A stretch of 64,000 nucleotides of DNA from Bin5 sp965208965. GTDB lineage: Bacteria > Chloroflexota > Anaerolineae > Caldilineales > Caldilineaceae. The translations under genes were made by a program, and so were the position numbers. The stretch is taken from positions 434,001-498,000 of the forward strand of contig OZ242384.1 in assembly GCA_965208965.1 (NCBI GenBank), written 5' to 3'. Shown here one piece after another: positions 1 to 11,817 of this stretch (its first letter is position 1; each line of letters opens with the position of its first letter). The notes below the pieces were generated by a model that saw only the letters and a program-made list of their open reading frames with translations, did not search any database and had not been told where the DNA came from.

Positions 1-153
1 GAGAGTGAGTTTCGCCACTCGCTGGGAATGTTGTCCAATGCGGGTTTCGACGGTCCGATGTCCTTGATCTTCGATACGCCGCTGCACGGGAAAAGCACAG
101 AGTGGGACAATCTTGCGCAGCTGCGAACGATTGCCGCGTCATTTTGTGCCTGA
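1..153 (+). CDS. C-terminal fragment, possible sugar phosphate isomerase/epimerase
   Basis: Frame 1 is open from the first base to a TGA at 151-153 and gives 50 residues, so only the end of the gene is present. The stretch GFDGPMSLIFD resembles the late beta strand of xylose-isomerase-like TIM barrel proteins (sugar phosphate isomerase/epimerase), where a Gly-rich turn precedes a Glu/Asp-containing strand. Two full members of that superfamily occur later in the window. The assignment rests on a short fragment and is tentative. Confidence 0.4.
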   Translation, partial: ESEFRHSLGMLSNAGFDGPMSLIFDTPLHGKSTEWDNLAQLRTIAASFCA

Positions 154-364
154 AAGCAGCGAGAACGCCGGGACTCGCGGAATTATGCCCGTCCAGAGAA
201 TGGCTACAAAGAGGTGACTGACCCGCAGCGAGATTTGTGCCCGGGATCGTCTGCCAATCAAGGGATCTGCGAAGGCAAAACAGTCCATCGAAATCGATGG
301 ACTGTTCGTTTACTGCTATTCTAAAGCGGTATATTGCCTGCGCGCTGCCCGGTCGTTTGGAAGT

Positions 365-787
365 TTACCCTACCAACTCGGCATCGAGGACGATTTCGTC
401 AACTGAAGCCAGAGCCTTGGAAACGGGGCAGCCATCCTTGGCCTGGGCGGCGTACTCAGCGAACTTTTCTGCAGACAGTCCGGGAACTTCGGCCCGGCAT
501 GTCAACTCAATCTTGCTGATGGCAGGGCCGTCGGTGAGATGGACAGCGGCCGTGGTGTTGACACTTGTGGGCGTGAAGTCATCGCCGCTCAGGAGGGCGG
601 AGAGAAACATCGAGTAGCAGCCGGCATGCGCTGCGCCAATCAGTTCTTCCGGGTTGGTGCCGGGTCCGGACTCGAAGCGGGAGGAGAAGCTGAAAGGGCC
701 CTCGTAGAGGCCACTACCTAGTTTCATTGTGCCGGAGCCGTCATTCAATGTGCCATTCCAGGTGGCGGAGGCATTACGCACGGTCAT
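365..787 (-). CDS. OsmC-family peroxiredoxin-like protein
   Basis: 140 residues, the usual OsmC length. OsmC/Ohr proteins reduce organic hydroperoxides using two cysteines. Family features are visible: an N-terminal Ala-x-Trp-x-Gly beta strand, NPEELIGAAHAGCYSM with the first Cys, and DGCPVSKAL with the second Cys. I start at the ATG ending at 787 because it follows AGGAGG at the right spacing; a longer frame upstream has no such site and lies in the 5' leader. It is transcribed divergently from the nucleotidyltransferase genes. Probably a cytoplasmic stress enzyme of the OsmC subfamily; OsmC versus Ohr is not fully resolved. Confidence 0.88.
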   Translation of the reverse strand: MTVRNASATWNGTLNDGSGTMKLGSGLYEGPFSFSSRFESGPGTNPEELIGAAHAGCYSMFLSALLSGDDFTPTSVNTTAAVHLTDGPAISKIELTCRAEVPGLSAEKFAEYAAQAKDGCPVSKALASVDEIVLDAELVG

Positions 788-891
788 GGAGATTCCTCCT
801 GATTGTGATGTGTTGATGGACGCTTGGGAAGCAACCGAAATTGGATGTGAACCGGTTGGCAATTTGAAAGCATTGGGTAACAACGGGCAGA

Positions 892-920
892 ATTTTAGCA
901 TAGTCTATTTGGCAGATCAA
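892..920 (-). promoter_or_regulatory. Promoter of the OsmC-family gene
   Basis: On the minus strand TTGATC is followed after 17 bases by TAAAAT, and the -10 is preceded by TGC, giving an extended -10 (TGCTAAAAT). It lies about 105 bases upstream of the start codon. Seen by eye only. Confidence 0.6.
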
Positions 921-1118
921 ACTTTCGGGAAGAGAGGGGCGCCTTCCATTCCTGGGGCAAGAAGGGCCAGATGAGGAATGTGCGGCGGCGGGTGTATTGT
1001 CTGCCGGCTTTTGAAGCGGCACAGGGCGGGCCTTGTGCCTGCCCCTAGCGGACCGGAGTGGGCGGGAGTAGTCCCTGAAAACCACTTGACAGTTGCACCG
1101 AGGGCGGGAGAGCAGAAG

Positions 1119-2039
1119 ATGGAGATTACGAAAGCGGTCATCACCACTGCCAGGCGCACACAGAGAAGTCTCCCCCTGCAGACGATAATCGACAGTGACA
1201 GGGTGGAGAAATCGGTCTTGCGCATTCTGGTGGAAGAGGTAATCGACGCCGGCGTCGACGAAATCTGCGTCATTGTTTATCCGGGCGATGAAACGGCCTA
1301 TGCTGCGACGGTCGGAGAGCATGCCGGCCGACTCCATTTTGTTCAGCAGGAGGAGCAGCTGGGCTACGCGCATGCTGTATACTGCGCGCGGGATTTCGTT
1401 GGCCCCGACTCCTTTCTACACCTGGTGGGGGACCACTTGTACGTCCGGCCAAACGGAGGGCGTTGCGCGGCGCGCGTTGTCGAGGCGGCGCGTTTACATA
1501 ACAGCTCGGTTTCTGCGGTACAGGCGACGCGGGAGACTCTCCTTCCTTACTTCGGCGCGGTGGGCGGCCACCGACTGCCCGGGCAGACGGGGCTATATCA
1601 GGTGGAGACCGTAGTTGAGAAACCCACTCCCACCGAAGCTGAACAGAGGTTGGTGGCATCCGGCCTGCGCGCGGGCCACTATCTCTGCTTCTTCGGCATT
1701 CACGTCCTGACGGCAACGGTCATGGAGTTACTCGGTGGGCTGCTCTCTTCTACGAATGCGGAAGGATCAAACGGGATCCCTGGCGCCGGGCTCTCGCTGT
1801 CGGCAGCTCTGAATCTACTGGCGCAGAGAGAGCAGTATCTGGCTTTGGAGCAAAGGGGCATGCGTCTCGACATCGGAGTCAAGTACGGCTTACTAACCGC
1901 CCAAATCGCGCTGGCATTGAACGGACAGGACCGGGATGAAATGCTTACCCGTCTGCTGGATCTGCTGATGACCCGCTCGATGCAGGAGGGGGAGGAGCCG
2001 ATACAGCTTCCCGCGGCCAGCGGCCTGCACTGCGATTAG
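1119..2039 (+). CDS. GalU-like sugar-1-phosphate nucleotidyltransferase, degenerate loop
   Basis: 306 residues from an ATG preceded by GGGAG. The fold is recognisable as a GalU/RmlA-type NTP transferase: an N-terminal Ala-Val-Ile strand, a segment like VEEVIDAGVDEICVIV, and QLGYAHAVYCA followed by a strand ending in GDHL, which match the GalU pattern GLGHAV...GD. The hallmark loop Gly-x-Gly-Thr-Arg-x-x-Pro is replaced by ARRTQRSLP, so the NTP-binding glycines are missing. It sits 37 bases before a kinase-pyrophosphorylase fusion in the same direction, so the two probably form an operon. It may be a catalytically altered or regulatory partner; the substrate is unknown. Confidence 0.75.
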   Translation: MEITKAVITTARRTQRSLPLQTIIDSDRVEKSVLRILVEEVIDAGVDEICVIVYPGDETAYAATVGEHAGRLHFVQQEEQLGYAHAVYCARDFVGPDSFLHLVGDHLYVRPNGGRCAARVVEAARLHNSSVSAVQATRETLLPYFGAVGGHRLPGQTGLYQVETVVEKPTPTEAEQRLVASGLRAGHYLCFFGIHVLTATVMELLGGLLSSTNAEGSNGIPGAGLSLSAALNLLAQREQYLALEQRGMRLDIGVKYGLLTAQIALALNGQDRDEMLTRLLDLLMTRSMQEGEEPIQLPAASGLHCD

Positions 2040-2076
2040 AACGGCCGCCAAGTAGTCGGAACTACAGATTCTTGAG

Positions 2077-5000
2077 ATGAGTATACTGGCCAGAATCATC
2101 ACCGCAGCGGATGAGGATACCCGCAATCGCTCGCTGGAGCCGTTCGCCCGCTCCGCTTCGGCCGAGACTTTGCTGCGCGAGTGTGAGGCGTTGGACCGTC
2201 TGCGGCGGGAGAACGACAACCTGTATGAACAGGTGCGGGCCCTCTTATTCCTTCACTCGATTCACCTGTTTCATCTGCCGGGTAAGCCCGGTATTGCCGG
2301 CAGAGGCGTGATCCCCTTTCGAGGATACGAAGAACTGCGCAACCGCCGTTTCGAGGAGGCGATAGAGACGTTTCTGCGCCACCAGGTGCAGGCTGGGCCC
2401 AGTGAGGCTCTGTCGAGCGGCCTGTCCGCGGCGTACCGTGAACTCGGCTTCCAGACACTGGCCGACCAGGTGCGGCGCAGCGTGCGGTCTATTGCGGGCA
2501 ACCAGTGGATGTTTCGGGTCGGCCACCCGAGCGATCATCCTCTGCGCGTCCATCGGAGACTCCTCCGTCCTCTTGAAAACGGACTCTTTCCCATTCTACG
2601 CGAAACGACTCCTGTGCGGATGGACCTTACGCACTGCGGCTGGAGTGACATTTTCTTTCTGGGAATGGACTTCCCTGAAGGCGCGCGGGTATTGAATATC
2701 TCCATCGACCTGAGCGTAGAAAGCGCGGGCTCAACACAGAGCCAGGCGCCGCGTCCGCCGGTGGAGGGCTATTTTCGGGTCATTGACCGGCCGGTTCTGC
2801 GGCTGGCCAGCGTTGACCTGCAGGCGAGCGCCGAGATTTCGACTTTCGCAGAGGTCTTCGACTTTGCGCGCGACCATCTCGGTCTGTTGAAGGCTGCGCT
2901 GATTGCGGCCGGCATCGTGCCACCTGGCATGGAGGGGGCGCATCAGCCGCTATCCGATCTGCTAACCCAACTGGTTGGCTCCGGCCAGGGGATTGAACTG
3001 GTCAGCAAGGTGAATGATATCCCAAAGGGATCGCGTTTGGCCGTTTCCACCAGTCTGCTGGCCTGCCTCATCACTGTTTGTATGCGGGCGACCGGCCAAG
3101 CCGGGTCACTTACAGGCGGGTTGAGCGAAGTAGAGCGCCGGTTGGTAGCGGCGCGGTCCATTCTGGGGGAATGGCTAGGGGGATCGGGGGGCGGCTGGCA
3201 GGATTCGGGCGGCATCTGGCCGGGGATAAAGCTTATAGAGGGACGGTTGAGCACAGAGGGGGATCCCGAGTTCGGAGTCAGCCGCGGGAGGCTGTTACCC
3301 GGCCACCATCGTTTTGGGAAGGACGAGATCAGCGAAGAAACCCGGCAGGCACTGCAAGCCAGCCTGGTTCTGGTTCACGGCGGCATGGCACAGGACGTTG
3401 GACCGATACTGGAGATGGTGACAGAGAAGTATCTGCTGCGTTCTGAAGAGGCGTGGATGGGACGACAGCAGGCGATTGGCACGTTGGACGAGATCCTGGG
3501 GCATCTGAAGGCTGGCGATATCGAGGCCATTGGCGAGGCTACGGAGCGCAACTTCAAGGGGCCGATTCAGTCGATCATTCCGTGGGCGGGCAACCTTTAC
3601 ACGGACAGACTGATTCAGCAGGCACGCGCCGAGTTTGGTGAAAACTTCTGGGGTTTCTGGATGTTGGGCGGGATGTCGGGGGGCGGCATGGGATTTCTCT
3701 TTGATCCTCGTCACAAGTCCTCGGCGAAGGTCCGGCTGCAGGAGATCATGGACAAAACGAAGGCGCGCATGGAACATTCCGTTCCCTTCGCGATGCAGCC
3801 GGTGGTCTATGACTTTGCGATCAACGAGCGAGGCACCTGGGCAGAATTGCACGAAAGAGCAGGTGAGAAGGAGCGCCAAGTGGAGGGGTTCGCCGCGCTC
3901 ATGCCGGGAGATTACTACCGGCTGACCTTTCCAAACATTTTGCGCCGGGACCCGTGGCTTCTCTCCCCTGCACAGCGAGCAGAGCTGGAGATTTTCGGCG
4001 CTCTCAGCGTCGGGGATCCGGCTCTTGTCGACGTTCTCCCGTCACTGTTCCAACGCATGCTACCGCAGAAACAGGAGGAGGACTCACAGGAGTCACTAGC
4101 GACAATGCTGGCGGAAAACGCATTTGACCGCGAGCAACACGAACAGATTCGCGGCGATCTGCGCAGCGGCCGGATCGGCTTAGCTCAGAACCGGCTGCCA
4201 ACGCGCAGCCTGATCGAGGAAGTTGGGCCGGAGGAGCTCGTAGACGCGACGACAGGGTTGCCGAAGAGTTTCGAGGAGATCGGCAGGGCCGCGCTCGAGG
4301 CGGGAGAGGTGGCGGTCGTCACACTGGCAGGGGGGGCAGGCAGCCGGTGGAGCCAAGGCGCGGGCGTAGTGAAGGCGTTGAACCCGTTTGCACGTCTGGC
4401 AGGCCGGCATCGCAATTTCATCGAGATTCACCTGGCCAAGAGTCGCCGCAGCGGTCGACTTTGCAGTACGCCTCTGCCTCATGTAGTTACCACCAGCTAT
4501 CTGACGCACCGAGCAATCGCAGACGCTCTTGGAGATGGAGACGGCTATGGTTCCGATGGGCCGCTTCTGCTGTCACCGGGAAGCAGCGTGGGCTTACGAA
4601 TGGTGCCGATGGTGCGGGACCTGCGTTTCGAATGGGAGGAGAGTTCGAGACAGGTACTTGACATACAGGCGGAGAAAGTTCGTGAGAGCCAGCACAGTGC
4701 ACTAATCAACTGGGCGCGTTCGCAGGGGGAGGGCAGTGACTATGTCGACAACCTGCCCGACCAGTGCATTCACCCTGTAGGCCACTGGTATGAACTGCCG
4801 CACCTGCTGCGCAACGGCGTTCTGCGCGGGCTGCTGGATGAGCGGCCGCAGCTTCAGTACCTGATGATGCACAACATCGACACGGTCGGCGCGCATGTCG
4901 ACCCGTCACTGCTGGGCCTGCATATCAGCGGACAAGGTGCGATGACCGCCGAAGTGATCCACCGGCGGCTGGAGGACCGAGGCGGCGGCTTGGCGCGGGT

Positions 5001-5436
5001 CGACGGCAATGTGCGTCTGGTGGAAGGCCTGGCCCTGCCTCGTGAGGAGATCGAATTCTGTCTGACCCATTACAACACCAATACCTTCTGGATCCACATC
5101 GACCGTCTGCTGACGACGCTGGGATTGGAGCGGACGGCCCTGGAGGATGAGGAGACTGTAGGGGAGGCGTTGGGACGCATGGCGGCGCGGATGCCGACCT
5201 ATGTGACGTTGAAAGAGGTAAAGAAGCGCTGGGGGCGAGGGCAGGAGGATATCTTTCCCGTCACCCAATTTGAGAAGCTGTGGGGCGATATGACGGCGTT
5301 GCCGGAGATGGACTGCGGTTACGTTGTGGTGCCGCGTAAGCGGGGCCAGCAACTGAAGGAGGTTGCCCAGTTGGACGGCTGGCTGCGGGACGGGTCCGCG
5401 GCCTACGTGGAGGATCTGTGCGACTGGCCGGACTAA
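2077..5436 (+). CDS. Fusion of fucokinase-like GHMP kinase and UDPGP-type pyrophosphorylase
   Basis: 1119 residues. After about 170 unassigned residues comes a fucokinase-like GHMP kinase region: RMDLTHCGWSD (181-191), a phosphate loop PKGSRLAVSTS (316-326), GGGWQD with Asp376, and a C-terminal Gly-rich motif GGMSGGGMGF (531-540). From about 700 on there is a UDPGP-type nucleotidyltransferase: LAGGAGSRW (750-758), HPVGHW (899-904) and a NIDTVGAHVDP strand near 935. Such proteins phosphorylate a free sugar at C1 and then make the NDP-sugar. In Bacteroides FKP and plant FKGP the pyrophosphorylase comes first; here the order is reversed. The kinase loop has Arg and Ala where the family usually has Gly. 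The sugar is not known. The start has only a weak ribosome site (GAG). Confidence 0.8.
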   Translation: MSILARIITAADEDTRNRSLEPFARSASAETLLRECEALDRLRRENDNLYEQVRALLFLHSIHLFHLPGKPGIAGRGVIPFRGYEELRNRRFEEAIETFLRHQVQAGPSEALSSGLSAAYRELGFQTLADQVRRSVRSIAGNQWMFRVGHPSDHPLRVHRRLLRPLENGLFPILRETTPVRMDLTHCGWSDIFFLGMDFPEGARVLNISIDLSVESAGSTQSQAPRPPVEGYFRVIDRPVLRLASVDLQASAEISTFAEVFDFARDHLGLLKAALIAAGIVPPGMEGAHQPLSDLLTQLVGSGQGIELVSKVNDIPKGSRLAVSTSLLACLITVCMRATGQAGSLTGGLSEVERRLVAARSILGEWLGGSGGGWQDSGGIWPGIKLIEGRLSTEGDPEFGVSRGRLLPGHHRFGKDEISEETRQALQASLVLVHGGMAQDVGPILEMVTEKYLLRSEEAWMGRQQAIGTLDEILGHLKAGDIEAIGEATERNFKGPIQSIIPWAGNLYTDRLIQQARAEFGENFWGFWMLGGMSGGGMGFLFDPRHKSSAKVRLQEIMDKTKARMEHSVPFAMQPVVYDFAINERGTWAELHERAGEKERQVEGFAALMPGDYYRLTFPNILRRDPWLLSPAQRAELEIFGALSVGDPALVDVLPSLFQRMLPQKQEEDSQESLATMLAENAFDREQHEQIRGDLRSGRIGLAQNRLPTRSLIEEVGPEELVDATTGLPKSFEEIGRAALEAGEVAVVTLAGGAGSRWSQGAGVVKALNPFARLAGRHRNFIEIHLAKSRRSGRLCSTPLPHVVTTSYLTHRAIADALGDGDGYGSDGPLLLSPGSSVGLRMVPMVRDLRFEWEESSRQVLDIQAEKVRESQHSALINWARSQGEGSDYVDNLPDQCIHPVGHWYELPHLLRNGVLRGLLDERPQLQYLMMHNIDTVGAHVDPSLLGLHISGQGAMTAEVIHRRLEDRGGGLARVDGNVRLVEGLALPREEIEFCLTHYNTNTFWIHIDRLLTTLGLERTALEDEETVGEALGRMAARMPTYVTLKEVKKRWGRGQEDIFPVTQFEKLWGDMTALPEMDCGYVVVPRKRGQQLKEVAQLDGWLRDGSAAYVEDLCDWPD

Positions 5437-5451
5437 CCGGAAGGTTGGGCG

Positions 5452-6492
5452 CTATGCCAGCACGGGGTTGGGCGCGTCGGGTAGATGCTGGTAGCTGGGA
5501 TCCTCTCTTTGCTTTTCAAGAATGGAGGCAATATCCCGCCAGGTGGCCACAATGCCGACCGTGACGGGCGGCAGGTCATCCTCGATCGCCTTATGCAGCT
5601 TGCCCAATTTGTAGCACGGTACGGCGGCATACATGTGATGCTCGATGTGGTAGTTCATGTGCCAGTAGAGGAACTGCACGAACGGGTTCACTCTAAACGT
5701 ACGTGTGCAGAGGCGAAAGTCGGGCATGTTGTCCTTGAGGCCGACATGCTGCGTGTTGTTGCAGAGGAAAAGCAGCCAGCCGCCGTAGAAAGGGGCCAGC
5801 GTGACCAGTACCGGCAGCAGCCAGAGGCCGGGCAGGACATAGAAGTTCAGCACCAGTGAGACGACGATCAGGAGAAGATGACCGACCAGCAGGACACGCG
5901 CCCAGTTGAAGAGGCGCCGACGCTTCTCTGTCGCATCCGGCGGGAAGAGCATGTGTTCCCAGTCACCTTCCTCACCTTCCAGACGCCCGAAACTGAGCCG
6001 TATCACGCCCTTTATGCGCTGGTAGAGCCCCGTTGGGTTGATGAGCGCGGTCTGGTAAAAGGCCTTGCGCGTGAAATCCACCGGTAAGACGACTTCGAGA
6101 TCGTCGGGAGGGTGCAGGGTGAACTTGTGGTGTTCCTGATGACTGGTCCAGAAATAGACGTGGTTGAACAGGCCAAGGAAGCTATATACGCGCAAGAAGA
6201 ACTCGTTGAGAAATTTTGAACGAAAGACGGTACGGTGACAGAGTTCATGGAAGCCGTTGAGGAGGAAGGCGTAGAAGGTGCCGTGCAGGAAGAGGGCGAT
6301 GAGGAGGCCCCACCATAGCCCCGCTTGCAGGGAAAACCAGGCGGCCGCGCCTGTGAGCGCCAGAAGGCCCAGGTGTCCGAGTGATTGCAAGAGGCCGAAC
6401 AGATCGCTGCGCTGATTGAGTTCGGCGAGAACGGCTCGGTCGATGGGGGTTCTGTACCAGTTGATCTTGGATTGTGCGGGTCCGTACGTCAT
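5452..6492 (-). CDS. Membrane fatty acid desaturase
   Basis: 346 residues with hydrophobic segments near 35-75, 200-245 and 265-280. The three histidine boxes that bind the di-iron centre are present: HELCH (82-86), HQEHH (118-122) and HIEHH (282-286). This is the pattern of membrane-bound fatty acid desaturases or related hydroxylases and carotene-modifying enzymes; the exact substrate cannot be told. Start ATG is preceded by AAAGGA. The gene converges on the kinase-pyrophosphorylase gene with only 15 bases between the stops. Confidence 0.85.
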   Translation of the reverse strand: MTYGPAQSKINWYRTPIDRAVLAELNQRSDLFGLLQSLGHLGLLALTGAAAWFSLQAGLWWGLLIALFLHGTFYAFLLNGFHELCHRTVFRSKFLNEFFLRVYSFLGLFNHVYFWTSHQEHHKFTLHPPDDLEVVLPVDFTRKAFYQTALINPTGLYQRIKGVIRLSFGRLEGEEGDWEHMLFPPDATEKRRRLFNWARVLLVGHLLLIVVSLVLNFYVLPGLWLLPVLVTLAPFYGGWLLFLCNNTQHVGLKDNMPDFRLCTRTFRVNPFVQFLYWHMNYHIEHHMYAAVPCYKLGKLHKAIEDDLPPVTVGIVATWRDIASILEKQREDPSYQHLPDAPNPVLA

Positions 6493-6577
6493 GGCCGGCG
6501 GTCCTTTCCATTCTGTACGTCAGGCATTTCCGGCTGCCCCGGCAAGCTGGCGTTTGTAAGGAGTGAGATATTGGTGG

Positions 6578-6606
6578 ATTGTACCTGAATCTCGAAGGGC
6601 ACGCAA
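6578..6606 (-). promoter_or_regulatory. Promoter of the desaturase gene
   Basis: On the minus strand TTGCGT is followed after 17 bases by TACAAT, about 85 bases before the desaturase start. It abuts the clpB terminator. Confidence 0.55.
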
Positions 6607-6610
6607 CCGG

Positions 6611-6650
6611 AAAAAGGCGTGCGCTCCCGCCACAGCACGAGGGCGCACGC
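6611..6650 (-). terminator. Rho-independent terminator of clpB
   Basis: Perfect 8-bp inverted repeat GCGTGCGC / GCGCACGC (6617-6624 and 6643-6650) with an 18-base loop, followed on the minus strand by C and five T. It lies about 60 bases past the clpB stop. Confidence 0.7.
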
Positions 6651-6709
6651 TTCAAGATGCCGCTATATTAAACCTGGGCGAGAGTTTTGGACTTCGCGCA
6701 GGGATTACA

Positions 6710-9331
<2,622 letters not shown>

Positions 9332-9370
9332 TAAGGTCTCCTTTTCAATTCCGCGCTCTATTCAGTAACA

Positions 9371-9394
9371 GACAGAGTTGTCTCTGTCATGACA
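9371..9394. promoter_or_regulatory. Overlapping palindromes upstream of clpB
   Basis: GACAGAG-TTGT-CTCTGTC is a perfect 7-bp inverted repeat (9371-9388), overlapping a perfect 10-bp palindrome TGTCATGACA (9385-9394). The cluster is 40-63 bases before the clpB start. It is not the CIRCE element. It may be an operator or a hairpin in the leader; no clear -35/-10 was found beside it. Confidence 0.45.
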
Positions 9395-9626
9395 GGTAAT
9401 TCCCGTGCGTACTTCAGTTCCAGTTTAGTCCGCGATCATCACAGGCGCGTTTGCGGAGTGTAAGAAAAAGATATGCGGGCTTGTGGAGACTCTGAATTCG
9501 CCCTGGATCCAGTAACATGGATGGGGCAAGAGGGCTGAAATCCGGTTATCAGTCGGGCACTTGTCGCGCACTGCAGCCGCGCGTTGGCGGGCCGCGAAAC
9601 ACGGCCGGTGATGCTGGAGCGTCAGG

Positions 9627-11810
9627 CTACAGGAGGGCAGTCAGGGTTAAGAGCACGCCGCTGAGGAGGAAGAAGAAGGCGCCCATAGCCAACACGAGGA
9701 AAAGAGGACGGCTGGCACGCAGCAGGGATCGCCTCCAGAGCAGCGGGACAGATGACAGGACGATCAGAAGCGCGCCTACCACTGATTCTGCAGGAAGCCG
9801 GGGAACCGGGTTGCGCCAGGGTGAGCGGGAAATCTGCTGTACGGTCTCGTTTGACGGAACTGGGACGGCGATTTCAGCCAGTACGTCATTCATACCTCTG
9901 CGGCGGACGTATACTGACAGGTTCCATTCGCCGTCGCGGTTGAGAAAGGCGCCTTCCGCGGCAAAGGCGTCCTCGCCCAGGTCGGTCAGATCGAGACGCG
10001 CCTGTCCCATGTCCCCTGATTCATGAGAGAAGAAAAGACGGACCAACTGGACCTCACCGATGTCAGAGGAGTCAAGATGGGAAAGATGAACCCAGTAGCG
10101 GTTGTGCCCGACCTGGTTGGGGGTTACCTGCAGGTGTACGGCCAAGTCGCCATCGTAGGCCATTTCGTTGAATGGCAGCGAAGGCGCGGCGGGGGCAGTT
10201 TGGGGTGGAAGGTTTGGCGTTGGCGTCTGCACCAGCACGGCCACGGCAATGAACAGCAGGGCGGTAATGCCGGCCTCCGCTGCCACTCGACGCGAGAAGC
10301 GCCTCAGTTTGCGCTGGCAGGAGACGGTCTCTTCGGCGCGCTGAACGGCGCGATTGTTGAAAAATGCCAGCGCAATGATGACGACGACGATTGCCAGTTT
10401 TATGAGGAGAACGCGGCCATAGGTGGTATGGAAGAGGCTGGCGGGCTCAGGCAGCTGCACGAAGCTGCTGAAGAGGCCGGTCAGGGCGAGGATAAACACC
10501 GCTATCTGTGCGCTAAAGGAGAAGCGCTTCAAAAGGAGGACCATTCGCTCGGGGTCGGGCACTGCCTGCCGGCGATGCAGAAGGAGCAACAGGAAGGCCA
10601 GGAAGATCAGTCCGCCCGCCCAGACTGCGGCCGCGACGAGATGTATGAAGTCAACTGCGACTGCCCATCCGCTCCCGGGCGCGGCCGCAGCGTGGCTGCT
10701 GGCGGAATAGGTGAAGAGGGCTGCCGCGGTCAACAGGGCCGCCCAGGTGCGCTGCGACAGCGCCCTGCGCCTGGTCTGCGCGCCGCGGAAAAACAGTTCA
10801 GAACAGGCGCTGCAAACGAACATGATTGCAGCCGCGAGTATCCACAGGTTGGGGCCATAGAACAACGTACCACCAAGCCCAAACGCTATGAGCAGCACTA
10901 TCAGCAACAGATATAGCACGAAGAGAATGCGCCAAAGACGGTGCGCTGCGCCCGCGGGTACGGCCTGGCGGAAAAGAACAGTGGACCAGCCGTTGGGGAA
11001 TAGAAGAGGAAAGACACCTGCCAGTAGCGTTTGCCGCATCAACAGGAGCCTGCCCGGACGGGTGGCGAGAAGGAGCTCCAGGAACCCGTCCGGTCCTCCG
11101 AGGCGCAGAGACTGGACGAGAAACTGCAGCCAGCCGGCAATGATCAGGAGTAACAGGCCAACGATTGCGGTTGAACCGATCACCGTCTCAATAGAAGGGT
11201 CCGGGCTGTTCTTCGATTGCGGCCGGTTCAGCAGCCAGCGCATGGATAGCGGCCCGACCAGCAGTGCCGCGCCGAGCAGAGAGATCCAGCGGAGGAGGGA
11301 GTTGGTGAGGGGAGGCAGCCCCTGCCGGCGATTGAAGGTGACCTCGACGGCGGCGCCGCCGGGACGCGTGCCGTCGGGATTCAGGATGGTGAGGGGGAAA
11401 GAGCCGACCCACTCGTGACCGTCCACACTGGAGAGAGTCTGCCAGACGACGGTATATACGCCTGGCTTGATACTCTCCAGCGGCAGGGTCAGGTGGGTGG
11501 GGTCGTCGGGGTCGATTCGCGGATCGCCGGTCGGAACTTCGGTCCCGTCGGCGGCGAGGATGCGGGCGCCGGTGAAGGTTTTTTCCAGCGGTTCGCTGAA
11601 CCAGAATTCGATGGCCCCAGGAGGCTGCGTGAGCTCTGCGTTAGGCTGGGGGTTGGCGCGTACGAGAAGGGCGTGGGCCTGGGCGGCTTGGGGCAACAGA
11701 AGCAGGGCCATTGCCACGGCAAACCACACCAGTGGCAGGCCAACTGCTTGCATCTGCTGGACGGCCGCCCAAACTGGCTTAGCCGGGCCATTCCAGGGAG
11801 CCTTCGACAT
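9627..11810 (-). CDS. CopC-CopD copper resistance fusion protein
   Basis: 727 residues. A signal peptide or first membrane span (about 28-45) ends just before His46, which would be the N-terminal copper ligand of the CopC domain (about 46-145); the matching Asp-Gly-His motif is in TLSSVDGHEW. After this come many membrane spans and a CopD domain with the segment FIHLVAAAVWAGG. CopC binds copper outside the membrane and CopD moves it across. A periplasmic-type C-terminal domain follows before one last span. It lies 7 bases after a second CopC gene, so they are one transcript. Confidence 0.85.
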   Translation of the reverse strand: MSKAPWNGPAKPVWAAVQQMQAVGLPLVWFAVAMALLLLPQAAQAHALLVRANPQPNAELTQPPGAIEFWFSEPLEKTFTGARILAADGTEVPTGDPRIDPDDPTHLTLPLESIKPGVYTVVWQTLSSVDGHEWVGSFPLTILNPDGTRPGGAAVEVTFNRRQGLPPLTNSLLRWISLLGAALLVGPLSMRWLLNRPQSKNSPDPSIETVIGSTAIVGLLLLIIAGWLQFLVQSLRLGGPDGFLELLLATRPGRLLLMRQTLLAGVFPLLFPNGWSTVLFRQAVPAGAAHRLWRILFVLYLLLIVLLIAFGLGGTLFYGPNLWILAAAIMFVCSACSELFFRGAQTRRRALSQRTWAALLTAAALFTYSASSHAAAAPGSGWAVAVDFIHLVAAAVWAGGLIFLAFLLLLLHRRQAVPDPERMVLLLKRFSFSAQIAVFILALTGLFSSFVQLPEPASLFHTTYGRVLLIKLAIVVVIIALAFFNNRAVQRAEETVSCQRKLRRFSRRVAAEAGITALLFIAVAVLVQTPTPNLPPQTAPAAPSLPFNEMAYDGDLAVHLQVTPNQVGHNRYWVHLSHLDSSDIGEVQLVRLFFSHESGDMGQARLDLTDLGEDAFAAEGAFLNRDGEWNLSVYVRRRGMNDVLAEIAVPVPSNETVQQISRSPWRNPVPRLPAESVVGALLIVLSSVPLLWRRSLLRASRPLFLVLAMGAFFFLLSGVLLTLTALL

Positions 11811-11817
11811 TGTGCGG

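Noticed and set aside
788..901. Longer start for the OsmC-like protein
   Set aside because: The extra 38 residues overlap the promoter region and lack a ribosome site, whereas the ATG at 787 has AGGAGG.
1086..1091. TTGACA upstream of the GalU-like gene
   Set aside because: No -10 lies 16-18 bases later, and the box is only 27 bases before the start codon.
10023..10916. A 297-codon plus-strand frame opposite the CopC-CopD gene
   Set aside because: Polar, low-complexity translation with no domain, lying over a gene with many membrane spans. Taken as antisense noise.
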